Source: Carboxylicivirga litoralis
Lineage (GTDB): Bacteria; Bacteroidota; Bacteroidia; Bacteroidales; Marinilabiliaceae
NCBI RefSeq assembly: GCF_025499605.1
Contig: NZ_JAFMVC010000009.1
Span: 114,404 to 178,403, forward strand
DNA: 64,000 nt
Reading direction: 5' to 3'
In this document: piece after piece, positions 44,974 to 54,056 of the stretch
Layout of the letters: each line of letters begins with the position of its first letter
Position numbering within the stretch: position 1 is the first letter of the stretch
Notes under the pieces: model-generated
The model's input: only the letters and a program-made list of their open reading frames with translations
What the model was told of the DNA's origin: nothing
Databases searched by the model: none
Translations under genes and position numbers: made by a program

Positions 44974-47205
44974 CTATTTCACACTAAAGAATGTTGATAA
45001 GGTGGCGTTTGAATCACCGCCAATCCACAGCTCGAATTGGCCAGGCTCAACCACTCGCTCCATAGCCACATTCGTAAACGCCAAATCATTCACATCAAGC
45101 GTTAATGTCAGGGTGGTTTCCTCTCCCTCATTAAGACTAATCCGCTTAAAGGCCTTTAACTCTTTTACCGGGCGCGATACATTGCCAACGAGGTCGCGCA
45201 CATAAAGCTGCACAATTTCATCACCAGCCATCTCACCGGTATTTTTAACCTTTATGCTTGCTGCAATAATATCATCCTTGGCATAAATTTCTTTATCAAG
45301 GCTTATGTCGCTATAAACAAAACTTGTATATGACAAACCATATCCGAATGGATAGAGTGGTTCAAAACCCGCATCGATGTAATGCGACTCATTACCCAAT
45401 GATGTCTGCGGGGCTTTAACCGGAATATCGTACATCTGTGTCCAGGTATCCAGATTGGCCGGACGACCTGTGTTTTTATGGTTGTAATGCATCGGTATTT
45501 GCCCGACTTCTTTGGGAAAGGTAACTGGCAGCTTGCCCGATGGATTGGCGTTCCCGGCAATGATATCAGCCAAAGCAGCTCCTCCCATTGTGCCTGGGTG
45601 CCACGCATAAATGACTGCATCAGCATATTCACTAATGGCGCCAATCGTTAGCGGACGACCTGCCATTACCACCAAAACCAAAGGTTTGCCGGTTTTTTTA
45701 AGTTCTTTTATCAAGTCGTTCTGTACCCCAGGCAAATCAATATTGGCACGCGAATGCGCTTCACCAGATAAAATCGATTCTTCACCCCCAACAAATACAA
45801 TCACATCAGATTTTTTGGCCTGCTCTATGGCTTTTCTATAGCCTTTCTGATGACGTGTACGGCTGATAGCCATGCCTTCGGCAAACATTACCTTATCTTT
45901 ACCAAACACGTCCTGGAGCCCTTTAAGGGGCGTCACTGTCAGGGTGCTGTCACCATCAAAAATCCAGGTACCTAGCTGTTCGTAGGCTTGATTCGCCATT
46001 GGCCCGATTAACGCTATTTTCTTTGATAAAGAAAGTGGTAAAGTGTTCTTATCATTCTTCAGCAGCACCATGCTTTGTGTCGCTGCCAGCTTGGCCGCCT
46101 CCAAATACTTGGGCTTAGCAAACTGATATTGATTCTCTTCGGCGACATACGGATTATCGAACAAGCCCATTTCAAATTTCACGCGCAACACGTCGCGTAC
46201 CGCCTGGTCAATTATTTTGATGTCCAATAACCCTTCTTCGATAAGCACTTTTATATTATCGTTGTAGGTACTGGTTGCCATTTCCATGTTAACTCCCGCT
46301 TTAATGGCTCGCAAGGCTGCTTCTTTTTCATCGGCTACAAAACCATGGTTAATCATCTCCCAGGGTGAGGCCCAGTCGCTCACCACAAAACCATCAAAGT
46401 GCCATTCGTTGCGCAAAACCTGACGAAACAGGAATTCGTTACCGGTAGCCGGCACACCATCAATATCATTAAAAGCTGCCATAAAAGTGCGAACACCTGC
46501 ATCAACCGCCGCTTTGAACGGTGGCAAGTACACATCCCGCAATTCGCGAGGAGGAATCAGTGTTGTGTTGTAATCACGCCCTCCTTCGGCTGCTCCATAG
46601 CCAGCCATATGCTTGGCACACGCAATAATACTTGTTTCACTATTTAAACTATCGCCCTGAAAGCCTTTAACCATCGCAGCGCCTAATACTGAGGTCAAGT
46701 AAGGATCTTCCCCGCAGCTCTCCGCAATTCGGCCCCAACGCGCATCACGACTGATGTCAATCATGGGTGCAAAGGTCCATCGAATCCCTGTTGATGACGC
46801 TTCCTGAGCGGCTATGCGACAGCCTTGCTCAACCAACTCAGGATTCCAGCTGGCTGCTTGCCCTAATGGAATGGGAAAAACCGTTTTAAACCCATGTATG
46901 ACATCACGTGCAATAATCAATGGAATGCCCAGACGACTTTCCTCAAGGGCAATTTTTTGCAATCGGTTAATGTTTTGAGGATCCACATCATTAAGGATAG
47001 AACCAATCTTACCTTGCCGAATATTGTCATCGTGACCATAACCACCATTGACCTGCCACATCTGTCCAATCTTTTCTTCCAAAGTCATCTGACTAAGCAG
47101 CTTCTCTACCTTTTGGCCGATGGAATCCGCTTGCTTATTATGTGTCGAATTTTGACAAGCCATCAAAACTATTGATAGGACTACTGATAGTATTAATTTA
47201 TTCAT
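44974..47205 (-). CDS. Glycoside hydrolase family 3 (BglX type), lipoprotein
   Basis: 743 residues with lipobox IVLMAC. BglX-type layout: LSQMTLEEKIGQMWQVNG, DARWGRIAESCGEDPYL, KHMAGYGAAEGGRDYN, FDGFVVSDWASPWEM (nucleophile Asp in SDW), sandwich domain with GGEESILSGEAHSR, and a C-terminal Fn3-like domain (VQLYVRDLVGNVSRPVKELK). Predicted periplasmic beta-glucosidase on short oligosaccharides. Its start overlaps the end of the GH16 gene upstream by 8 bases, so translation is probably coupled. Confidence 0.93.
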   Translation of the reverse strand: MNKLILSVVLSIVLMACQNSTHNKQADSIGQKVEKLLSQMTLEEKIGQMWQVNGGYGHDDNIRQGKIGSILNDVDPQNINRLQKIALEESRLGIPLIIARDVIHGFKTVFPIPLGQAASWNPELVEQGCRIAAQEASSTGIRWTFAPMIDISRDARWGRIAESCGEDPYLTSVLGAAMVKGFQGDSLNSETSIIACAKHMAGYGAAEGGRDYNTTLIPPRELRDVYLPPFKAAVDAGVRTFMAAFNDIDGVPATGNEFLFRQVLRNEWHFDGFVVSDWASPWEMINHGFVADEKEAALRAIKAGVNMEMATSTYNDNIKVLIEEGLLDIKIIDQAVRDVLRVKFEMGLFDNPYVAEENQYQFAKPKYLEAAKLAATQSMVLLKNDKNTLPLSLSKKIALIGPMANQAYEQLGTWIFDGDSTLTVTPLKGLQDVFGKDKVMFAEGMAISRTRHQKGYRKAIEQAKKSDVIVFVGGEESILSGEAHSRANIDLPGVQNDLIKELKKTGKPLVLVVMAGRPLTIGAISEYADAVIYAWHPGTMGGAALADIIAGNANPSGKLPVTFPKEVGQIPMHYNHKNTGRPANLDTWTQMYDIPVKAPQTSLGNESHYIDAGFEPLYPFGYGLSYTSFVYSDISLDKEIYAKDDIIAASIKVKNTGEMAGDEIVQLYVRDLVGNVSRPVKELKAFKRISLNEGEETTLTLTLDVNDLAFTNVAMERVVEPGQFELWIGGDSNATLSTFFSVK

Positions 47206-48010
47206 TCCTCTGTCGCTTATTATTTTTTTTATACACTCTTACATAATCCACTTCCATCTGACAGGGAAAAATATCATTTTCGATACCGTGTATCCCTCCC
47301 CAGTTACCGCCAACGGCCAGGCTTAAGACGATATGAAACCGCTTATCAAAAGGCCACTCCGCCGTTGTCGCATTCGTTTTTTTCCGGTATACATACACCT
47401 TTGTATCGTCGAGATAGAAAGCACATTTATTGCCTGTCCATTCCACCGCATAGTTGTGAAATTTGGATGGTGATTCTGGTAAGCCTACACCCTTAACCTT
47501 GGTGGTTCCTTTCACATGATTGAACGCCTCGGTGTGAATAGCAAAAAATACCGAATCGGGTTCATAACCCACATGTTCCATAATGTCGATTTCGCCACTT
47601 AAGGGCCATTGTCCATAGCTCCCTTCACTTGGCAACATAACAACAGAAGGCCATAAGCCTTTGCCCTTCGGTAATTTAGCTCGCACTTCGACCCGACCAT
47701 ATAACCAATCGCCCTTACCTTTGGACCTAATGCGAGCGGAGGTATAAGGTCGTTCCAAACCTTCCTGGAAATGGGCAGATATAAATAAATGGCCATTCTG
47801 CACATATGCATTTTCGGCTTTCTGAGCTGTATAATGTTGTAATTCATTATTACCCCAGGCCCAGGAATTGCCTTCCGTATCGTATGACCATTTGCTTGAA
47901 TCCGGAAGACCGGCGTAATCAAATTCATCGCTCCACACCAACTGATAGTCAACTTGCTTGGAGCAAGCCATAACGAACAGAAGCATTATGAAACAATGTA
48001 TTATTCTCAT
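47198..48010 (-). CDS. GH16 beta-glucanase, lipoprotein (B)
   Basis: 270 residues. Lipobox LLFVMAC, then a GH16 domain beginning YQLVWSDEFDYAGLPDSSKW with the catalytic motif SGEIDIMEHVGYE and ending CQMEVDYVRVYKK. Paralogue of the GH16 lipoprotein at 38300-39097. The ATG lies 8 bases after the stop of a short open frame that may be a gene remnant. Confidence 0.9.
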   Translation of the reverse strand: MRIIHCFIMLLFVMACSKQVDYQLVWSDEFDYAGLPDSSKWSYDTEGNSWAWGNNELQHYTAQKAENAYVQNGHLFISAHFQEGLERPYTSARIRSKGKGDWLYGRVEVRAKLPKGKGLWPSVVMLPSEGSYGQWPLSGEIDIMEHVGYEPDSVFFAIHTEAFNHVKGTTKVKGVGLPESPSKFHNYAVEWTGNKCAFYLDDTKVYVYRKKTNATTAEWPFDKRFHIVLSLAVGGNWGGIHGIENDIFPCQMEVDYVRVYKKNNKRQRNE

Positions 48011-48018
48011 TTTAAATA

Positions 48019-48207
48019 CTATTTAGATGCATTGCATTCTATAATCACCAAAGGCTCAATGTATTTTAGATCAAATGAATGAACTGTTAGCCACTCGAAT
48101 GTGCTTTCTGACGAAAGATCAACTCCGTTAAGCAGACCTTTCGCCCATCGTTTAACCAAGCTAACTACATTGATGTGCCTTTGGCTTTTAACAGCGGATG
48201 ACCACTG
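48019..48207 (-). pseudogene. Possible gene remnant between two GH16 genes
   Basis: A 62-codon open frame bounded by TAG codons, without any in-frame ATG. The translation (RWAKGLLNGVDLSSE, FEWLTVHSFDLKYIEPLVII) looks protein-like and ends 8 bases before the next GH16 start. Family not recognised. It fills most of a 220-base gap inside an otherwise tightly packed operon, which suggests a decayed or deleted gene, but chance cannot be excluded. Confidence 0.25.
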
Positions 48208-48230
48208 CTATAAAAAGCACATTCTTATTT

Positions 48231-49574
48231 CTAATCTATTTGATACACTCTAACATAATCCACTTCCATGCTGGCCGGAAATATTGAATCATCAACCCCA
48301 TTAACACCACCATACATACCACCTACAGCTACATTTAGTAAATAATAAAAAGGCTCGTCAAAGGGCCAGTTTTCCTGATTAGGATTGGTCGGTTTGTTAT
48401 AGGTCAATATCACATTATCGACATCATCGCGGTAAAAACGCAGGAAATTCTCAGTCCATATAAATCCATAAACATGAAATTCTTCCTCAGCTGTTTCCAA
48501 AGGCAAGTGCCCCGAACCAATAGGATTACCCTGTGCATGGTTGTTGCTTTGTGTATGAATGGATGAAGAAGTCATATTGGGGTCCCAGCTAACATATTCC
48601 ATAATGTCAATCTCACCACATAATGGCCAGCTTGTCCCATTTTGAATAGATTCGCCCAACATCCAGATGGCTGGCCAATGACCAGGCCCTTTCTCTTCCG
48701 GCATTTTCGCTTTCACCTCGTATAAACCATAGGTAAATGACTTCTTTGAGTTTAAACGCGTAGAGGTATAATCTCCAACCTTTTGCCCTTCGCCAACAAG
48801 TTTGGCAGTTATCTTAAGCGTACCATCCGATACTTCCACATTAGCACCATCAGTATAGTTTTGCCACTCATTGTTGCCCCAGCCATGTTGTCCGGTTTCG
48901 AATTTCCACTTATCGGTATCAATAACATTTCCATCAAATTCATCATTCCAAACCAAGGTATAATGCGATTTAAAATCCGGATCATCAGTGGCAACATCTA
49001 CCGTTTCTGTCACTTCTTTTTGGTAGTCACCAACAGAAACCACAAGACTCACTTCATTCTTTCCTTTAAAAGGAAAATAAACCTCCACCGTTTGGTTAGC
49101 TTCTTCCAATTCCTTACCATTCACCAACCAGGTGATATGTTCATACTCTCCATCTGTTTGGTTGCTTAAAGCATATGTATTGACCTTTCCAGCCACAGCC
49201 TCTACAGAAAAAGCCGCGTTAAACACATCATCTGAAACAGTTAATTGCCTGGTCACCGCCTTATTATCGGCCAGGTCTGAAGAACTACCCCAGATTGTCA
49301 AGGTTACCTCGTAAGTCCCTTTCTCAGGGTAAAAACTGCTTATCGGGTTTGTTTCCACCGGCTCCCGATCGGTGCGGTCACCATTACCAAACTCCCAGCG
49401 CCAGAAGAAATGCTCACCTTCGGTTGTATTTTCAAAAACGTATACATTGGCATCGCTTGGGTGTTCACTTATTTCAAAATCTGGTACATATGATGATTTC
49501 GGCTCATTATTACTACAAGCTAAAATTGATATGGGCAATAGTATTAGAATAAATCGTATTAGTGATTGTTGCAT
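48231..49574 (-). CDS. GH16 beta-glucanase lipoprotein with two PKD-like domains
   Basis: 447 residues. Lipobox ISILAC, two Ig/PKD-like domains (about 30-115, with FFWRWEFGNGDRTD; and 118-195, with EHITWLVNGKEL), then GH16 from YTLVWNDEFDGNVIDTDKWK with the catalytic motif CGEIDIMEYVSWD. The PKD-like domains probably hold the enzyme away from the cell or bind glucan. Surface location likely. It follows the GH5 gene by 14 bases. Confidence 0.92.
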   Translation of the reverse strand: MQQSLIRFILILLPISILACSNNEPKSSYVPDFEISEHPSDANVYVFENTTEGEHFFWRWEFGNGDRTDREPVETNPISSFYPEKGTYEVTLTIWGSSSDLADNKAVTRQLTVSDDVFNAAFSVEAVAGKVNTYALSNQTDGEYEHITWLVNGKELEEANQTVEVYFPFKGKNEVSLVVSVGDYQKEVTETVDVATDDPDFKSHYTLVWNDEFDGNVIDTDKWKFETGQHGWGNNEWQNYTDGANVEVSDGTLKITAKLVGEGQKVGDYTSTRLNSKKSFTYGLYEVKAKMPEEKGPGHWPAIWMLGESIQNGTSWPLCGEIDIMEYVSWDPNMTSSSIHTQSNNHAQGNPIGSGHLPLETAEEEFHVYGFIWTENFLRFYRDDVDNVILTYNKPTNPNQENWPFDEPFYYLLNVAVGGMYGGVNGVDDSIFPASMEVDYVRVYQID

Positions 49575-49588
49575 TGCTTAGTTGTGTT

Positions 49589-51346
49589 TTATAATTCAAC
49601 AAGTCTAAAAGCCATTAAATTGGAGCCTCCCACTTCAATTTTAATTCTTAAATGGCATTCTCCCTGCGGTAGTAATATATCTTTGATTGTTGTTGTTTTC
49701 CATTGGCATTGTTCTCCAGTGACGGGTAAAGCAACATTTTTGGCAACCGTTTTTTGATTGATGGAAACAGTAATTACTCCCTGTGTGTCAGCAGACGATG
49801 ACAGTAACTCTAAATTAAAATTACTAGCACGGACATTGTCTATTGTATATTGCAGCCACTCACCTTCTTCAGTCCATCCCACATAGTAATCCTCACCATA
49901 TTGGGCAATATCTACACCATCATTTCGGTATTCATTACCAGTATTCCACTTCGCCCATTTATTGTCGCCTTCATGAATATTTTCCGAAACAATATCATGA
50001 TAGGCAAAGCCATCTTTACCTAAATCGTAATGAACACATTGTATCCACTCTCCAATAATATGCTTTCGGTAAGCTTGTGTTGGCGATGGATTGGTTCCAC
50101 TATTAAGGGCAAAAATGACATCAGTAGCAACAGTACAGCTTTGGGTCTGATGGGCTTTGGCATAGCCCATTACAGCTTTGTAAGTTGCTTCAGCAGAAAG
50201 AGGCGTATTTCCTTTTTTCCATGAGTCTAACAGCTTGTAATACTCGTCATTGGTAGTCACTTTTAACACATTATTAAGGCGGCTTTTTTTAACCGGCCAC
50301 CATGACCATCCAATGTTATTTTTTTCAAAAAGCTCAATGGCTTCAGCAAACCAATGGTTTGAATTTTCGCCACTTTCGCTCATCCATAGAGGCATATTGT
50401 GTTGCTTGCGCATATCAATTGCCCATTGTATGGAGCTTTGATGATTACTGTTCCAGTATTTATGAAAGGTTAAAACGGTATTATCATCATAACCGTTTAA
50501 TGCATGGTCTGCAAAACCATTATAGTTGTTTCCCCAGCAGTTGCCAGAAATATAAATAATGTGCTGATGATCTACTTCTCTAATCGCTTTGGTTAATCGC
50601 AGGTGTAAATCCCAGATAGCAGTATTGGTCTCACATCCACAACCATTTTTATTACCTGTTTGATCAACGTTCCAATTCGGTTCATTAATCAGGTCGTAAC
50701 CACCCACCCAAGGATTATCTTTATATCGCTCGGCAATTTTAACCCAAAGAGCCACTAACTTATCCTGATTATCAGCACTCTCCCAAAGCGATGGCAAAGT
50801 TGGAGCATAATCGCTAATGTTTGCATCTTTACCTTGTCCTCCCGGTGTTCCATGCATGTCAAAAATAACATACATCTGATTATCTGCACACCATCTAACC
50901 AGCGAATCCAGTCGTTCAAAACCATCTACCAACCAGGTATTTTGGATGCTTCCATCTACGCTTTTTTCTTCTTTCTCAATGGGCAGCGTAAACCAAAGAT
51001 AATGCAAGGCCGGTCGAACCGCATTAAACCCCCAGGATTTCATCGAGTCCAAATCAGCTTTGGTAAGATGACTATCGAGCCAATACTCATAAAAAGCATT
51101 TGTTCGCTCAACGCCCATTGTTGCATTAAGTTTTGTTCGAAACTGGGTGTGCGTATTGACGTCAACACCGGTCGACTGCATCATATATCCTTCCTGAATC
51201 ATCCAGTTGCCTGTGCCAATACTGCGAAGAATAAATGGCCCGTTGTTATTCACGATATCCTGATTATTAACGCGTAAAAATCCCTGGCTTAAGCCGGAGC
51301 ATACAGCTACACAACTCAAGAATACTAGTGTAATGAATCGGTACAT
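49589..51346 (-). CDS. GH5 glucanase with C-terminal CBM6-like domain
   Basis: 585 residues from the chosen ATG (MYRFITLVFLSC; signal peptide to GLSQG). GH5 barrel with the acid/base Glu in GYDLINEPNW and nucleophile Glu in LWMSESGENS, plus VIFDMHGTPGGQ. A linker leads to a CBM6-like sandwich (RNDGVDIAQYGEDYYVGWTE). GH5 in a beta-1,3-glucan locus could cut beta-1,3 main chains or beta-1,6 branches; subfamily not determined. The longer frame to 51394 crosses the terminator hairpin and is rejected. Confidence 0.88.
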   Translation of the reverse strand: MYRFITLVFLSCVAVCSGLSQGFLRVNNQDIVNNNGPFILRSIGTGNWMIQEGYMMQSTGVDVNTHTQFRTKLNATMGVERTNAFYEYWLDSHLTKADLDSMKSWGFNAVRPALHYLWFTLPIEKEEKSVDGSIQNTWLVDGFERLDSLVRWCADNQMYVIFDMHGTPGGQGKDANISDYAPTLPSLWESADNQDKLVALWVKIAERYKDNPWVGGYDLINEPNWNVDQTGNKNGCGCETNTAIWDLHLRLTKAIREVDHQHIIYISGNCWGNNYNGFADHALNGYDDNTVLTFHKYWNSNHQSSIQWAIDMRKQHNMPLWMSESGENSNHWFAEAIELFEKNNIGWSWWPVKKSRLNNVLKVTTNDEYYKLLDSWKKGNTPLSAEATYKAVMGYAKAHQTQSCTVATDVIFALNSGTNPSPTQAYRKHIIGEWIQCVHYDLGKDGFAYHDIVSENIHEGDNKWAKWNTGNEYRNDGVDIAQYGEDYYVGWTEEGEWLQYTIDNVRASNFNLELLSSSADTQGVITVSINQKTVAKNVALPVTGEQCQWKTTTIKDILLPQGECHLRIKIEVGGSNLMAFRLVEL

Positions 51347-51371
51347 TAGAATGTGTAAAATGACAAAGGAA

Positions 51372-51403
51372 AAAGGGGCTTTACATTGCTGCAAAGCCCC
51401 TTT
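51372..51403 (-). terminator. Terminator between the surface lipoprotein and GH5 genes
   Basis: AAAGGGGCTTT (51372-51382) pairs with AAAGCCCCTTT (51393-51403), and the minus strand continues into a T-run. It sits after susC-susD-lipoprotein and before the enzymes, so it may act as an attenuator giving more binding proteins than enzymes. Confidence 0.85.
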
Positions 51404-51432
51404 ATCAGCAATTATTTGTTAAGTCAAATCTA

Positions 51433-52251
51433 TTATTCTGCAGGAACAAATACCCATGTCCAACCTGTTGCCCAAGCTGCGTTAGGTACATGTAACACCA
51501 TTCTGTCAGCAGTGAATTCTACAATATCATAGACACCGCTATTGCCACCACCTTCCATAGAACCAAGTAAGTTGGCTGGTCCTTCAATAGTAATCTTAGA
51601 ATAGTCGCCGTTAAATTTAAAGGAACTACCTGTCACAGCTTCCCCAGCAGCATCGGCATAATAGGTGTAGTTTGGCCCTCCATCAAGGTCAAATACCATT
51701 TTACCAGCCGCATCGGCAGGAGGACAACAATCACCAGCTGCATTCCACCAAATTGCCCATGGGTTAGTTGGATCAGACATAAACCACCACTGGCCTCCAT
51801 CAGAAGTAGGGCCTCCATCAAATACCCATGTTTTACCGGCTAAATCTTCACCAACTAAATCATAGTAAGCTTGAGGTAGTGGCTCATCCAACTGTGTAAT
51901 TTCAACAGAAACAGTCTTTTGAACATACTCTGTTTCAGCCGGATCATTATTTGGCATATAAGGTGTTGTGGCATAATATGTAAACTCATGCGTTCCTGTA
52001 AAAGGAAATACTACTTCCACACGATCAGTGTACTTTTTATCAAGGATATAATCCCAGTAGCCAGTTACACCTTCAGTTCTCATCTGAATAGACAACTTAT
52101 TTCCTCCACTTGTAGCTTGCACTACAGCCAATTCGATTTGGTCAGGATCAAAGCTATTCTTTAGTTCATCTCTATCTTCAATAGGCTCACATGCTGAAAA
52201 AACCAACAGGAATGCCATTGCTATCAAACCTAATATTTTGCTAATTCTCAT
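51433..52251 (-). CDS. Surface glycan-binding lipoprotein (SusE/F position)
   Basis: 272 residues with lipobox LLVFSAC. An Ig/PKD-like domain (about 40-120; TGYWDYILDKKYTDRVEVVF) is followed by a beta-sandwich rich in Trp and Gly (DGGQWWFMSDPTNPWAIWW, WATGWTWVFVP) that looks suited to carbohydrate binding. It has the position of SusE/SusF-like surface glycan-binding proteins, directly after susD. No enzymatic motif seen. Confidence 0.75.
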   Translation of the reverse strand: MRISKILGLIAMAFLLVFSACEPIEDRDELKNSFDPDQIELAVVQATSGGNKLSIQMRTEGVTGYWDYILDKKYTDRVEVVFPFTGTHEFTYYATTPYMPNNDPAETEYVQKTVSVEITQLDEPLPQAYYDLVGEDLAGKTWVFDGGPTSDGGQWWFMSDPTNPWAIWWNAAGDCCPPADAAGKMVFDLDGGPNYTYYADAAGEAVTGSSFKFNGDYSKITIEGPANLLGSMEGGGNSGVYDIVEFTADRMVLHVPNAAWATGWTWVFVPAE

Positions 52252-52279
52252 TTGACTAGATTTTAAAATTTACAACTGT

Positions 52280-54016
52280 TTACCATCCTGGATTTTGTTC
52301 GTAAGCTCCATTCGACAGCCTTACTTCAGACTCCGGAACAGGCACCAACCCTTTTGTTTCGGCACGGTACTGAACACTATATGTTGTTTCCGTTCCTGAA
52401 TTATTTACAGCAGCTTCAATGCCATAATAATTACCCGATGTTTCAACATCACCCCAACGTACAAGATCAAACCAACGTACGCCTTCAAAGGCAAATTCGA
52501 ACAAACGCTCACGTTTAAGGTCTTCTAATGTATAAGCTATTTCATCTAATCCGGCACGAATACGAACGGCATTTAAACCATCGGCGGTTTCTGTTAATTC
52601 TGAATGCATTAATAACACATCGGAGAATCGTAGGTAATAGAAATCCTGAGCAGCCCATAGCTGGAATGGGTCACCATGCACCATATTAAACAGATAGTAA
52701 AACAGTCCTTTTACTCCATCAGGACCATCATGCTGAAGCGTCGTGTATTTTTTATTGACCAAACCGGTATTATGATCCCCTTTACCAATGTTCCAGTCAG
52801 CTAACCCCATGTCCGGATCTTTAGAGTTCAAATCAATAACAGAACCAAGCTTACGTGTATCTTCATCAGGCCAGTTGGCATAAAATACGTTGTGAACAGT
52901 TCCCCATCCCCAACCTTGTCCGAATGGTACCATTGAGTGATCACGTATACCAAAGAATAATGGAATACGGTTATTAAACTTCTGGCCAAAGCTCCAATCA
53001 GCCAACCCATAACGCATGGCAAACATCACTTCGTTGTTACCGGTTCCGATAGTTGAATTAGGACCATCCTGACCAACCCATTCTAATCCTTCGTTTTCAG
53101 CCCATGGCAATACAGGGTGAGTCCCTTCTGGATCATAATCTCTGGCGTTTTGATTCACATATGAATAAGGCCATAAGTTTCTAAAATCAGTTGTCAAACG
53201 GTAACCACTATTATCACGCACATCTTCCAGGTGGGCAATAACATCAGCTTTTGAAATACTTCCCCCTTCAGGTAATGGTAGGGCATCTGTTGCCTGCTTT
53301 TCAATATTGGTCATATAACCAGTATAGTATAAGTAAGCACGAGCAATATAAGCCTTGGCTACCCATACATTGGCATGTCCATAGGTATCAAGTGTATACT
53401 CATTTGCTTTTTTCTTTGGTAGCATTTCAGCTGCAGTTTTGAAATCGGAGGCAATAAAAGCCCATGTCTCAGACAATGATGAACGAGGCACCATACGATC
53501 AGACTCTGTTGTTGGAATCAATGGCATACCTCCAAAAAAGCGGGCTGCACGAAACATCAAAAATCCTCTCATAAAATAGGCTTCGCCTAAAGTATTGTTT
53601 TTAAACACCTCTGCTTCTTCGGCTGTATCAAAGTATCTTGTGAAATCACCATCGGTCACTGCTTCAATCACAGCATTAGCCCTACTAACACCATTATAGG
53701 TTTCAATCCACAGAGAGCGGTAGGTATCTTCAGAAGGATCAACAAATTTATCAACATCTTTGGCCGACTTATCATCAGGACCACCACCGCCAAGCATAAC
53801 GTCACTTAACAGGTTAGCTGCTAAATGTTCATTAGAGTGAACTCCATCAACAAATAGAGCATTGTAAACACCATTCATCGCTTCATCAATATCAGTTGGT
53901 GTTTTATAAAACGTTGAAAGGTTTTTATCATATAAATTTTCGGTATCCAGGTGATCTTCACAGCCACTTAACAGCACTATCGCCCCAATTACCATTGAAT
54001 ATATTATCTTTTTCAT
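52280..54016 (-). CDS. susD-like: SusD/RagB family nutrient-binding lipoprotein
   Basis: 578 residues from the chosen ATG (MKKIIYSMVIGAIVLLSGC; lipobox LLSGC). SusD family landmarks: DLTEN-like start LDTENLYDKNLSTFYKTPTD, EAYFMRGFLMFRAARFFGGM, and the ending RGDVE-type FEGVRWFDLVRWGDVET then PVPESEVRLSNGAYEQNPGW. It caps the SusC channel at the outer membrane and captures oligosaccharides. The frame opens 10 codons earlier with a polar leader. 40 bases after the susC stop. Confidence 0.93.
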   Translation of the reverse strand: MKKIIYSMVIGAIVLLSGCEDHLDTENLYDKNLSTFYKTPTDIDEAMNGVYNALFVDGVHSNEHLAANLLSDVMLGGGGPDDKSAKDVDKFVDPSEDTYRSLWIETYNGVSRANAVIEAVTDGDFTRYFDTAEEAEVFKNNTLGEAYFMRGFLMFRAARFFGGMPLIPTTESDRMVPRSSLSETWAFIASDFKTAAEMLPKKKANEYTLDTYGHANVWVAKAYIARAYLYYTGYMTNIEKQATDALPLPEGGSISKADVIAHLEDVRDNSGYRLTTDFRNLWPYSYVNQNARDYDPEGTHPVLPWAENEGLEWVGQDGPNSTIGTGNNEVMFAMRYGLADWSFGQKFNNRIPLFFGIRDHSMVPFGQGWGWGTVHNVFYANWPDEDTRKLGSVIDLNSKDPDMGLADWNIGKGDHNTGLVNKKYTTLQHDGPDGVKGLFYYLFNMVHGDPFQLWAAQDFYYLRFSDVLLMHSELTETADGLNAVRIRAGLDEIAYTLEDLKRERLFEFAFEGVRWFDLVRWGDVETSGNYYGIEAAVNNSGTETTYSVQYRAETKGLVPVPESEVRLSNGAYEQNPGW

Positions 54017-54056
54017 AATTCTATTCTTTTTTAAAATACTAAACAAAGTGACTTAA

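Noticed and set aside
51347..51394. N-terminal extension of the GH5 frame
   Set aside because: It crosses the terminator hairpin at 51372-51403 and would bury the signal peptide that starts at 51346.
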